From NCBI GenBank assembly GCA_963839995.1, contig CAWIXH010000008.1, positions 1-64,000 on the forward strand: DNA of 64,000 nucleotides, read 5' to 3'. The position numbers were made by a program, and so were the translations under genes. The notes beneath the pieces are model-generated. The model was not told the DNA's origin, ran no database searches, and worked only from the letters and a program-made list of their open reading frames with translations. This document shows, in pieces, positions 44,865-53,583 of the stretch. This DNA is from CAWIUB01 sp963839995. GTDB lineage: Bacteria; Actinomycetota; Actinomycetes; Mycobacteriales; Jatrophihabitantaceae. The first letter of the stretch is position 1; every line of letters starts with the position of its first letter.

Positions 44865-47639
44865 TCAGCCGATCAGCCCGAGCGCCCGCCCGCGCGCGAC
44901 CGCCTCGGTGCGATTCGTCGCGCCGAGCTTGTCAAGGACGTGACTGACGTGCTTCTTGACGGTGTCGAGAGTGACCACGAGCTGGGCAGCGATGTGCCGG
45001 TTCGACTTGCCGGCCGCCAGCAGGTCCAGCACCTCGACCTCGCGTGGCGTCAGTGGATCGATCAGCGCCGAAACCGCCGCACCAGAACGGCCGCTCGGCG
45101 GCCTGGAGGTGCTGTCGAACGCGCGGAGGAGTCGCGCTAGGTACTCCAACGGGACCTGCCGCGCAGCGGCGCTGTCGGAGCGCTGGCTGGCAACCAACCG
45201 ACCGAGCAGCGCCTGCATCGGCGCACCCTCGTCGACGAAGAGCCGGACGTACCCGCCGGCGGCGCCACGCGTGAGGGCCTCGGCGAGCGCTTCCACCGCA
45301 GCGGCATCGTCCCCGTAGGCGGCGAACGCAAGTGCCTGTAGGGCACGCGCTTCGATGGCGCTGCCGACCCGGCCCTGTGAGGCCGCCGAGGCGTGCAGCT
45401 TCTGGAGCAACGGCAACGCTCGCTCCGGTTGGTCTTGCGCCAGTAGTACCCGGGCCAGGACGAGGTGGGCCAGCTCCTTGGGATAGTCGGGCTCGTCGGT
45501 CGCAGCCAGGCCGCGCTCCTGGGTCCAGCGGTGGGCGGCCGGCACGTCGCCTTGCGCCAGGAGCAGCCGCGCTCGCCGGGCCGGGACCTGGTTGAGCAGG
45601 TCGGCGTCGGCGGACCGCGGCGAGGCCTGCGCGGCCTCGGTCATGGCCTGTAGCGCGCCGTCGGTGTCGCCGTCGGCCATGCGGGTCCAGGCCAGTGTGG
45701 CGAGGGCGCCGGCCAGCGGCGGTGTGAAGCTGAACTGCCGGCACAGGGCGATCCCGTCGGTGATCAACCGGCGGGCCGCGTCGAGATCGTTGCGCTCGTA
45801 GGCCAGCTCGGCCAGACCGGCATAGCCGATCCCGGCGGCGGGCAGGGCGGGATGCCCGGGTGCGGCCGTGCTCTCCAGGGTCCGCCGATAGGTGGCCTGC
45901 GCCGCGTCGAGTTGGCCGAGCGCGCGCTGGATTTGGCCCAGGTGGTAGCCGCCCCAGCCGATGAGGTTGCCGTGTCCGGCCTGCTGCCAGCGGAGGAGGC
46001 TCGACGACAGCGTACGTTCGGCCTGCGCTGCCCGGCCGCCCGACCAGTCGGCAACGGCCGAGGTGCCCTGGCTGATGAAGTCCAGCATCTGCTGACCGGC
46101 ACCGATGCCCGCACGGGCCGTCGTGGCGTAGGCGGCCGCCGCGTCGGCGTCGCCGCGCAGCGCGGCGAGGTAGGAACGGAAGATCGCGACGGTAGCCGCG
46201 ACGTTGACCAGGAGGCTGGCCGCGGGGCCGGCCGACGGGACGAACGCTTCGCCGGCTGCGTCCGGTCGTGCCCCTTCGGCCGCGGTCAGCAGCTCCTCGA
46301 CGTCCTCGATCCGGCCGTCGGCGTCGGCGATCGCCGCCTGCGCCACCAGCAGGCGCTGCCGAGTGCGGACGAAATCGGTGGGAAGCAGAGACAGCCAGCG
46401 GGTCACGGTCGCCGGCTCGCCGTGCACATAGAACAACTCATCGAAGTGTTGCTCGATCAACGTGGCCGCCCACGCCGACTCCCCGGCCGCGATCGCGTGC
46501 CGCACGGCGTCGTCGGCAAGCCCGTGCTGCTCGTGCCAGCCGGCCGCGATCGCATGCAGCTCCATGACCCGGTCAGGCCGCGCATGCTGTAGTCGCGCCC
46601 GCAGCAAGTCGGCGAACAGGTGGTGATAGCGCCACCAGCCGCGCACCTCGTCCAGCGGGAGGAGGAACAGCCCGTCGGCCTCGATCGTCTCCAGCATGGC
46701 CTGCGAATCGCTCCGGCCCGTGACGGCGTCGCACAAGGGCCCGCTCACGCGGTCGAGTAGCGACGTCTCGAGCAGGAACCCGCGGACTTGATCACCCTGC
46801 CGATCCAGCACCTCCTCCGTGAGGTAATCGAGGATGTACCGGTGGGTGCCGTTGAACGTCGTCACGAAGGCGGCGGCGTCCGGCTGGCCGCGTAGGGACA
46901 GGGCGGCCAGGTGCAGCCCGGCGGCCCACCCCTCGGTTCGGGCGCTCAACGCCGTCACCGCCGATGCGGGCAGCTCGGGTGCGCCAGCCGAGTGCAGCAC
47001 GACCGCAACCTCGTCGGCTGTGAAGCGCAGGTCGGCCGCGCGCAGTTCAGTCAGCTGTCCCCGCACCCGCAGCCGGGCGAAGGCCAGGGGCGGGTCGGCG
47101 CGGCCGGCCAGCACCAGGCGCACCGTGGGCGGCAAGTGGTCGATCAGGAACATCACCGACTCGTGCACCCGAGGCGAGTCGATCAGGTGGTAGTCGTCGA
47201 GTACCAGCCGCACCGCGTCGGCAGGCCCGTCGGTCAGGTCGTTGATCAGGGCCGTCACCAGCCCGGCGTAGGAGGGCGGAGCCGGTGGTCCGAGCCAGGG
47301 CGCGACCGTTTCGGCGATTCCGGGCAACGCCTGATCGAGTGCCGCGACGACATGACGCCAGAACCGCGCCGGGTCGCTGTCGCCGGCGTCCAGGGACAGC
47401 CAGGCGACCGGCGTCTGGGCGAGCCGAGCCCAGTCGGCCAGCAGCGCCGTCTTGCCGAATCCCGCGGGCGCGCACACCAGCACGAGCCCGCGAGCCGAGG
47501 TCTCGTCGAGCTGATCGAGCAGCCTGGGCCGGGCCACGAACCCGGCGCCGACGCGGGGCAGGTGAAGCTTGGTCGCCAGCAGAACGTCCCGCGCGGACGC
47601 AGCGACGTCGAAGGAGGCCATTGCGGGTGCCTCTGTCAT
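44865..47639 (-). CDS. MalT-like LuxR-family ATP-dependent regulator
   Basis: 924-aa signal-transduction ATPase of the MalT/LAL group. The Walker A is APAGFGKT (57-64) and a Walker B-like VRLVLDDYHLID lies further on. A long TPR-like helical middle follows, and the last 60 residues are a LuxR-type HTH (LTPREVEVLDLLAAGKSNRHIAAQL). ATG 47639 fits the family start; ATG 47621 is possible. The divergent small gene at 47839 and hydrolases at 48132 and 49082 are plausible targets. Confidence 0.9.
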   Translation of the reverse strand: MTEAPAMASFDVAASARDVLLATKLHLPRVGAGFVARPRLLDQLDETSARGLVLVCAPAGFGKTALLADWARLAQTPVAWLSLDAGDSDPARFWRHVVAALDQALPGIAETVAPWLGPPAPPSYAGLVTALINDLTDGPADAVRLVLDDYHLIDSPRVHESVMFLIDHLPPTVRLVLAGRADPPLAFARLRVRGQLTELRAADLRFTADEVAVVLHSAGAPELPASAVTALSARTEGWAAGLHLAALSLRGQPDAAAFVTTFNGTHRYILDYLTEEVLDRQGDQVRGFLLETSLLDRVSGPLCDAVTGRSDSQAMLETIEADGLFLLPLDEVRGWWRYHHLFADLLRARLQHARPDRVMELHAIAAGWHEQHGLADDAVRHAIAAGESAWAATLIEQHFDELFYVHGEPATVTRWLSLLPTDFVRTRQRLLVAQAAIADADGRIEDVEELLTAAEGARPDAAGEAFVPSAGPAASLLVNVAATVAIFRSYLAALRGDADAAAAYATTARAGIGAGQQMLDFISQGTSAVADWSGGRAAQAERTLSSSLLRWQQAGHGNLIGWGGYHLGQIQRALGQLDAAQATYRRTLESTAAPGHPALPAAGIGYAGLAELAYERNDLDAARRLITDGIALCRQFSFTPPLAGALATLAWTRMADGDTDGALQAMTEAAQASPRSADADLLNQVPARRARLLLAQGDVPAAHRWTQERGLAATDEPDYPKELAHLVLARVLLAQDQPERALPLLQKLHASAASQGRVGSAIEARALQALAFAAYGDDAAAVEALAEALTRGAAGGYVRLFVDEGAPMQALLGRLVASQRSDSAAARQVPLEYLARLLRAFDSTSRPPSGRSGAAVSALIDPLTPREVEVLDLLAAGKSNRHIAAQLVVTLDTVKKHVSHVLDKLGATNRTEAVARGRALGLIG

Positions 47640-47838
47640 CGATGACCCCGCCGCTCAGATGCGATTCGCTGATACCCGATCCGGCCAGCCTACGGCCAGC
47701 AGGCCCGTCGGTTACCCACCGGGAACTGCGTTCCAACCGAACCTTCCACCCCGGCATGCACCTTCGGGTGACGCATTGCTCCGGGGCGGTTCGTAGCGTG
47801 ACCAGCACAACGCGTGGATACAAGAGGGGACCGGCCCA

Positions 47839-48105
47839 ATGACCCGTCGACCGGATCAGGAGCGTGCTGAGATGACCGGCTGCGGCTCGTCCGCCCGCTA
47901 CGAAATCCGGGTCGGCGGCGTCCTCGATCCGTCCTGGTTTCCGGGGATGGAGGTCGAAGTCGACCGTGGGCAGACGGTCATCACAGGTCGGCTGGCCGAT
48001 CAGTCCGCGCTGCACGGGCTGCTCGACCGCATTCGGGACCTCGGCCTGTGCCTGATCAGCCTGCGCCGGCAGCGCCTCGACGACCCCCGCCCGGCGTCCA
48101 CGTAG
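47839..48105 (+). CDS. small conserved protein (about 77-88 aa)
   Basis: 88 codons from ATG 47839, or 77 from ATG 47872. The readable core is YEIRVGGVLDPSWFPGMEVE, then GQTVITGRLADQSALHGLLDRI and RDLGLCLISLRR. Small proteins with this pattern are common in actinobacteria beside LuxR- or hydrolase-type genes; their function is unknown to me. It diverges from the LuxR gene and runs into the hydrolase genes. Confidence 0.65.
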   Translation: MTRRPDQERAEMTGCGSSARYEIRVGGVLDPSWFPGMEVEVDRGQTVITGRLADQSALHGLLDRIRDLGLCLISLRRQRLDDPRPAST

Positions 48106-48131
48106 CCGACCACAACACGAAGGAGACATGC

Positions 48132-49085
48132 ATGCGAGCAATCACGCGCCGGCAGACGTTTCGGTTCCTCAGCGGAGGCACCGAATGCGCCGCCTGGCAC
48201 TATCCGGGCACCAACGGCGCCTGCGTCGTCATGGCCGGAGGCCTCGCGGTCACGAAGGAGCCGGCGACCGACCAATTCGCCGAGCGCTTCCATCGTGCCG
48301 GTTTCACCGTCCTCGCCTTCGACTACCGCCGAATCGGCGAGAGCGGCGGACATCCGCGCCAAGTCCTGCCGATCCGTGACCAGCTTGACGACTGGCAAGC
48401 CGCGATCGACTTCGCGCCGACTCTTCCGGGCGTCGAGAAGACCAAAATCGCACTGTGGGCATTCTCCGCCAGCGGCGGACACCTGTTCCCGGTCGCGGCC
48501 GCCAATCCCCATCTTGCCGCGGTGATCGCGCAAACCCCCAACGCCGGTGGCATCGCGGCCACCCGCCATGCGACTCGACACCAGACGACTGGTGCGATGT
48601 TGCGCTTCACCGCCCGGGCCGCTCTCGACGTCCTCGGCGCTTTGGTCGGACGCGCGCCATTGCTGGTGCCGCTGGCCGGCAAGCCAGGAACGATCGCTGC
48701 GCTGACAACCCCGGACGCACAGGACACAGCGAGAGCACTTCGCGCAGCCGAGCATCCGGAGTGGCAGCAGACGATCGCGGCCCGCTCTGCCATGCGTATC
48801 GCGTTCTATCGGCCCGGCCGCTTCGCATCCCAGGTGCGATGCCAGCTGCTCGTGCTGGTCTGCGAACAGGATCAATCAGCATCCCCAGCCGCAGCCGTCG
48901 AGGCAGCCAACCGGGCGCCGAATGCCGAACTTGTCCGGATGCGCGGCGGCCACTACGAACCGTTCCTCGACGGTCACGAGCAGGCCGCCGAGGCCCAGCT
49001 GTCCTTCCTGCAGCGGCACGTCCTTGGCGACGCGCGCGTCGTCACACTGCCCTCCGCTCCTGCGGCTACGGGTAACCCGGCATGA
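48132..49085 (+). CDS. alpha/beta hydrolase
   Basis: 317 aa from ATG 48132, with AAGGAG 7 bases upstream (an out-of-frame ATG lies at 48128). The lid-less alpha/beta fold shows AFDYRRIGESGG after strand 4; the nucleophile Ser is in FSASGGH; a late acid lies in CEQDQS, and the His is in GGHYEPF. It resembles uncharacterised esterase-type hydrolases. Its stop overlaps the next hydrolase start by ATGA. Confidence 0.82.
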   Translation: MRAITRRQTFRFLSGGTECAAWHYPGTNGACVVMAGGLAVTKEPATDQFAERFHRAGFTVLAFDYRRIGESGGHPRQVLPIRDQLDDWQAAIDFAPTLPGVEKTKIALWAFSASGGHLFPVAAANPHLAAVIAQTPNAGGIAATRHATRHQTTGAMLRFTARAALDVLGALVGRAPLLVPLAGKPGTIAALTTPDAQDTARALRAAEHPEWQQTIAARSAMRIAFYRPGRFASQVRCQLLVLVCEQDQSASPAAAVEAANRAPNAELVRMRGGHYEPFLDGHEQAAEAQLSFLQRHVLGDARVVTLPSAPAATGNPA

Positions 49086-49945
49086 ACGAGATCACGCTGT
49101 CCGCCGGGACGATCGAGTACGACGACACCGGCGGCGACGGACCCCCGATCGTGTTCCTGCACGGGTTGCTGATGGACTCCTCGCTGTGGGACGGACCGGT
49201 AGCCGACCTGCGTCGCGGCCACCGGTGCCTGACCCCGACACTCCCACTCGGCGCCCATCGTCGCGCGATGGACGTTGAAGCCGACCTGTCGTTGCCGGGG
49301 ATCGCGCGGCTCGTCGCCGAATTCCTCGACCACCTCGATCTGCGAACGGTCACCCTCGTCGGAAACGACACCGGCGGAGCACTCGTCCAGCTGCTCATGG
49401 CCGACGGCGTCGACCGCGTCAGCCAGGTCGTGCTGGTCTCGTGCGACGCGTTCGACAACTTCCCACCCGGGCTGACCGGCAGGACCCTCGTGCGCGCCGG
49501 CAAGCTTTCCCCCGCGATCTTCGGGCTGTTCATGCAACAGATGCGGCTAAAGATCGTCCGCCGGCTTCCACTCGCCTTCGGTTGGCTGACCAAGCGCGGC
49601 GACGCCGCCGCCGTCCGCTGGATGCAGCCAATCCTAAAACAGGGCGAGATCCGTCGTGACACCGTCCGCGTGCTCCGCTCGATCGCCGCCCAACCCGACC
49701 TGCTTATGGACGTGGCCGACCGGCTGGCGAACTTCGACCGGCCCGCACTGGTGGTTTGGGCGGCCCAGGACCGGGTCATGCCGCCCGAGCATGGCCAGCG
49801 ACTCGCCGAACTGCTCCCGGCCGCCCGGCTCGTCAACATCGAGGACAGCTACTCGCTCATCCCGCTGGACCAGCCCGCGACGCTGGCCCGTCTCATCCAT
49901 GACTTCGCCGACGCCCGCGACCAGAAGTCCATCTCGTCCGACTAG
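49082..49945 (+). CDS. alpha/beta hydrolase with Asp nucleophile (haloalkane-dehalogenase-like)
   Basis: 287 aa, start ATG 49082 in an ATGA overlap. FLHGLLMDSSLW is the oxyanion region; the nucleophile elbow reads VGNDTGGAL, with Asp instead of Ser, as in haloalkane dehalogenases and some epoxide hydrolases. The acid is in WAAQDRVMPP, but the catalytic His expected before LDQP reads Tyr-Ser (EDSYSLIPLDQP), which would damage the triad. It may be a binding or receptor-like protein, or a hydrolase of altered chemistry. Confidence 0.78.
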   Translation: MNEITLSAGTIEYDDTGGDGPPIVFLHGLLMDSSLWDGPVADLRRGHRCLTPTLPLGAHRRAMDVEADLSLPGIARLVAEFLDHLDLRTVTLVGNDTGGALVQLLMADGVDRVSQVVLVSCDAFDNFPPGLTGRTLVRAGKLSPAIFGLFMQQMRLKIVRRLPLAFGWLTKRGDAAAVRWMQPILKQGEIRRDTVRVLRSIAAQPDLLMDVADRLANFDRPALVVWAAQDRVMPPEHGQRLAELLPAARLVNIEDSYSLIPLDQPATLARLIHDFADARDQKSISSD

Positions 49946-50626
49946 ACGGTCGCGGGCGCGGCTCAAGGGTGATGCGGCCAAGTTCGGCAAGGTCGTCGCG
50001 CTCGCTCCGCCGACCCACCGCAACCGTCGACGGCATTGTGACGCTCGGGCTGGTAACCGGCCGCTCACCCGGTGCACGGCGCGTTCAAACTCGCGTCACC
50101 GATCTAACACTCCGACCAGTGACCGCAAGCGGAACCTTGGCCGGGCACCGCTGGCGGCAGTCCGGCGAGCTATCCGTGAGCAAACCGATGCCCGCATACC
50201 TGTCCCGCGATTGGGCCCGGTGAGGGTGGGGCTATCCGGATGCGTGCCGACTCGCCTTAGCCTGCTCCACGGCGGTTCCGACGTCGCGTGCACACGTCGC
50301 CCAAGAGCGCTGGCGGCCCAGTATCACTGGACCGCGCCGGTGCGAACAGTTGTTTACGACCACGTTGGTCGCGCCGCATGTTCTCGTTCTCCGCGACGCG
50401 AGGTTAGCGCTGTTGAATTGCTACCGAGGGCTTCGGCGGCGGCCGCGTAGAACCGGACGGCGGCGGAGGCCGCTGCCTGGGGCCAGCCTACGTGGGCCCC
50501 ATGACGCGTGATCGTTGGCGAGCACGCGGCCGTTGGTTCCCGAACCGCCGATGTGCGTTAGCGCCGAAACCAGGCATCACCCTGCCGCCCGCCGGAGGCG
50601 CTCGTTCGCAGCGCGCAAGTGATCTC
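49946..50626. other. 681-base stretch with repeat copy D, no gene
   Basis: No open frame has coding bias or a recognisable product. Repeat copy D is at 50342-50391, preceded at 50321 by TATCACTGG, a feature shared with copy E. Confidence 0.55.
50342..50391 (+). repeat. dispersed palindromic repeat, copy D
   Basis: GCGAACAG ... TTTACGACCACGTTGGT..CGCCGCA-TGTTCTC-GTTCTC. Homology with copy E extends leftward through GCCGGT to GTATCACTGG at 50321, so the unit is about 70 bp in these two. Confidence 0.7.
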
Positions 50627-51107
50627 CTATCGGCGCGGCACTTTCGCTGCCGCGTGACGGCCTATGCTCGAGCATCCTTGCCAGAACTTCACGAGCAGGC
50701 CCATGCAGGCGATCAATGCTGTCCCGGCCAGCCCCAATGAGGTCGCCGACCAGACCGAGTGCACTGTCTCGGAGGTCCCGGCGTCAACCGAGTGTCCATC
50801 GACCTCGCCCACATCAGCGTCAGAGGATTGCCGCTCCCAAGTCCAGGAGCCAGCAGTCGCCGTCATCCCCTTCGATGAGTACGAGTCAAGCACGTACTGG
50901 GGCCCAGGGCAGAATTGAATCGTTACCTTTACGGGCTGCGCACCGCCATCAACATTCACGAAGGGCATCTGGGCTGCCAAGTGACCCGACGACGCTTGAA
51001 TCAGCACGTGATCGGGTACCCGCACTACGGCTGGGAAGGGACCCGCGTCGCCTAGACAAACGCCGACGGGAGGTGTCGTCGTCGGTAGCAACGGGCCGCC
51101 CGCTATC
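50627..51107 (-). pseudogene. C-terminal half of a membrane-anchored protein split by IS3
   Basis: The frame enters from the IS end with IAGGPLLPTTTPPVG and continues through VCLGDAGPFPAVVRVPDH to a membrane segment (SLGLAGTALIACMGLLVKFW, close to the C-terminus). It would continue the fragment at 52646-53114 across the element. It has no good start of its own. I do not recognise the family; the layout is a mostly extracytoplasmic domain between two membrane anchors. Confidence 0.55.
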
Positions 51108-51133
51108 TGTCAAGTCAAATGAGACAGTTTCGG

Positions 51134-52153
51134 TCAGTTGATCTGGGGTTGTAGTTCGGGCTGGTTGATCCAGAACTGGGTCGGCATGAGCGGCGGGTGC
51201 GGACGACGACCGAACCGCTCGGGATGAGCATGGTAGGCAACCGTCAGCGTGTTCTGCCGGTCCTGGTCGATCGCGTCGGCGGTGCCGAAGTGCACCGATG
51301 CGGGCGTATGCCAGGCGATCCCGGAATGCCGGTGAATGTAGTTGTACTCGTGGAAGAAGCCGGCGCAGAACTGGCGGGCGTGCGCTAGTGAGGCAAAGGA
51401 TTTCGGGAACTCGGGCAGGTACTTCAAGGTCTTGAACTGCGCCTCGGAGAAGGGGTTGTCATTGCTGACGCGGGGCCGCGAGTGCGAGCGGGTGACGCCC
51501 AGGTCGGCCAGCAACGCCGACACCGGTTTGGAGGTCATCGAGGTGCCGCGATCGGCGTGCACGGTGTGTGGGACGGCACCGTTGCGCTGGATTGCTTCGG
51601 CGATGAAGTCCTTGGCCAGCAGGGAATCCTCGACCGGGGAGATGATCCAGGACGGGTTGAACCGGGAGAAGATGTCGATCAGCACATACAGCTGGTAGAA
51701 GATCCCCTTGCTCGGGCCGCGCAGCTTCGTGATGTCCCATGTCCACACCTGCGACGGACCGTTGGCCAGCAGCTCGGGTTTGACCTTGGTCGGGTGGGTG
51801 GCCTGCCGGCGCCGTTCGCGGCTCTGCCCGGCCTGGCGAGCGATCCGATACATCGACGACGGCGAGCACAGGTAGCGGCCCTCGTCCAGTTCCCGCGCCC
51901 AGATCTGCCCGATCGACAGATCCGCGTAAGCCGGGCTGTTGATCAGCGTGAGCACCGCGGCCCGCTCGATAGACGTCAGCGCCTGCCCGTTGTCCGGCAC
52001 CAGGCGCGCGGGGCGTGGGCCGTGCACCGGTCCGCGGGCGCGTCGGTAGTGGGTGGCGCGAGCCCGGCCGATCAGCGCACAGGCCTTGCTGGTCGACACC
52101 GTAGCGGCGCGCAGCTCGGCGAACGCGGTGTTCATCGCGTCGTCGACGAGCAC
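51134..52153 (-). CDS. IS3-family transposase OrfB
   Basis: 339-aa integrase-core transposase. After an HTH_21-like region, the DDE triad is Asp in VWTWDITKLRG, Asp in HADRGTSMT and Glu in PFSEAQFKTLKY. The first ATG is 52153; a second ATG at 52135 overlaps the orfA stop by ATGA. IS3 elements usually make OrfAB by a -1 frameshift in the overlap (52132-52153); I see no classic A-rich slippery run there, so coupling by ATGA may be used. Confidence 0.9.
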   Translation of the reverse strand: MLVDDAMNTAFAELRAATVSTSKACALIGRARATHYRRARGPVHGPRPARLVPDNGQALTSIERAAVLTLINSPAYADLSIGQIWARELDEGRYLCSPSSMYRIARQAGQSRERRRQATHPTKVKPELLANGPSQVWTWDITKLRGPSKGIFYQLYVLIDIFSRFNPSWIISPVEDSLLAKDFIAEAIQRNGAVPHTVHADRGTSMTSKPVSALLADLGVTRSHSRPRVSNDNPFSEAQFKTLKYLPEFPKSFASLAHARQFCAGFFHEYNYIHRHSGIAWHTPASVHFGTADAIDQDRQNTLTVAYHAHPERFGRRPHPPLMPTQFWINQPELQPQIN

Positions 52154-52596
52154 GGCGTGCCCGTGCTCTCGGAGATGGTCTCCAAGAGCCCTTGCAGTTT
52201 TCCCATGATCTCCACCACCGCCTGCGACTTGGCCAACTCACGGCTCAGTCGCTGGTTCTCCGCCCGCAGCCGGCCGGGATCATCCTTGCCGCCAGCTGCC
52301 GCCGCGCGGTGCGCCCGCCGCGGCGCTGAGGCACCGCGTGCCAACGCGTCGCGGACGATCGTCCACTCCCGGATCTGGGACTGGTACAGGCCCTCACGCC
52401 GCAGCACCGCCGCCTTGCTGCCGTGCGGCGCCGCCTCGTACTCGGCCACCACCCGGGCCCGGTACTCCGCGGTGAACGAGCGGCGCACCGGACGCGCCGC
52501 CGGATCAGACGCTGCTTCTATCGGGCCGGCCGCCGGATGATCAACACCACCGGGAAGGGCTGAAATTCTGCTGCTCACGAGACTGTCTCCTGTCAT
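52132..52596 (-). CDS. IS3-family OrfA (HTH and leucine-zipper protein)
   Basis: 154 aa. The HTH_Tnp_1-like part (RRSFTAEYRARVVAEYEAAP ... AVLRREGLYQSQIREW) is followed by a coiled coil (LRAENQRLSRELAKSQAVVEIM). It binds the element ends and pairs with OrfB. ATG 52596 is the start; its end overlaps orfB. Confidence 0.85.
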   Translation of the reverse strand: MTGDSLVSSRISALPGGVDHPAAGPIEAASDPAARPVRRSFTAEYRARVVAEYEAAPHGSKAAVLRREGLYQSQIREWTIVRDALARGASAPRRAHRAAAAGGKDDPGRLRAENQRLSRELAKSQAVVEIMGKLQGLLETISESTGTPCSSTTR

Positions 52597-52645
52597 GCCC
52601 TCACGGGTGGCCCGGGGCTCCGGGGTGTCTCAACACAGCCTGACA

Positions 52646-53114
52646 GGGAGGGGCCGGGGCCACTGGCTTGCACGGGCGCCGCCTTGAAGGACGGGTCAGG
52701 TTCGAAATCGAGTCCGTAGACGTCTGTTGTGTCACCCGAACTCAGGCTTGCAGGTACTCGCTCACGTACAACCCGTGCACCGTACGGTGTCCGCAGAACG
52801 GCGTTAGCTGCCCACGACGAAGGCGAGTTATCCAAGCGAATCGCGTACCTTGACGCGAAGTTTGTCGCAACTGAAATTAGCGCGGACTCGGCGGGTCCAG
52901 TCGCAATTTGGACCGTGACTGTCGGCGTATCCGTCGGCTTGTTTGGTGCCCGAACATCCACCTCAAGAGCGCCCCAGGAGTAGTCGAAGCTCCTAGCCGG
53001 CGTGGGCAGCACCATCAGGCCCATGATCAAGAAACCGGTACCAGCCACGAGGCACAGTAAGAACCGAGGGCTCGTGAAGGCCGTCCGCGTGAGCGTCCGT
53101 AGGTATAACTTCAT
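52646..53114 (-). pseudogene. N-terminal half of a membrane-anchored protein split by IS3
   Basis: ATG 53114 begins a protein with a membrane anchor (FLLCLVAGTGFLIMGLMVLP, about 19-38) and an outside domain (DYSWGALEVDVRAPNKP, TPTVTVQIATGP) running to VQASGPGPS at the IS border. The 50627-51107 fragment is the likely remainder, giving a protein of about 315 aa with an anchor at each end. Family not recognised. Copies D and E of the palindromic repeat lie outside both halves. Confidence 0.55.
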
Positions 53115-53583
53115 GACCTCCCCGTCAACGTACGTGGGAACCGGTATGGGCTATCACCTCTGGGCTATCCGGACGCGCCCGCCTGGCAGTAACAGGGTCC
53201 CACAGCAGCTGGGACTGAAGTTGCGTGTGCACTTCCCGGGAAGGCTGGAAGGTCGGGTATCACTGGCTTCTGCCGGTGCGAACAGTCGTTTACAACGACT
53301 TTGGTGCCGCCGCATGTTCTCTGTTCTCTCCGGGCGACGGCCCGGCAACTACCCAAGGCCCACCAGGTCGGCCGGGGGATGCGTCGTGCGTCGGAGTAGC
53401 GTGATCGGCATCCCGCGACGACACGCTGCAGTCCGCCAAAGCGCCGATTGTTCCGAGGTCGGGGTTGTTCCGAGGTAGGCGTGGATCTGCCTGCGGCGTA
53501 AGGGAGCGGCTGCGGGGAGCTCGGATCAATCCGGCTGTCTGTGCTGATGCTTCCTCCACCCATTCCGGGAGAAGGAGGAGCAG
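53115..53583. other. 469-base stretch with repeat copy E, no gene
   Basis: No coding frame is supported. Copy E lies at 53278-53328, and the recombinase start follows 255 bases after it. The bases just before the recombinase include GGAGAAGGAGGAG, a strong ribosome-binding site. Confidence 0.55.
53278..53328 (+). repeat. dispersed palindromic repeat, copy E
   Basis: GCGAACAG-TCGTTTACAACGACTTTGGTG-CCGCCGCA-TGTTCTCTGTTCTC in parts. It contains its own inner hairpin (TCGTTTACAACGA). Homology to copy D extends left to 53257 (GTATCACTGG). Confidence 0.7.

Larger units (their letters stand above)
51108..52645 (-). mobile_element. IS3-family insertion sequence
   Basis: 1538 bp between TGTCA ... 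TGAGACA-type ends (51108 on the left; complement ending 52645), which match each other imperfectly with a one-base gap. It holds overlapping orfA and orfB. No target duplication can be seen at these borders, so the exact ends may be a few bases off. It lies within a gene whose halves read outward on both sides. Confidence 0.78.

Noticed and set aside
49656..50450. 264-codon plus-strand frame overlapping the second hydrolase and the following gap
   Set aside because: It is a shadow of the hydrolase gene that runs on through non-coding DNA; composition is Arg/Thr/Ser noise.
34672..53328. Naming the palindromic repeats integron attC sites
   Set aside because: The RYYYAAC/GTTRRRY core boxes are not found and the recombinase lacks an obvious integron-integrase insertion; only a general recombination-site hypothesis is kept.
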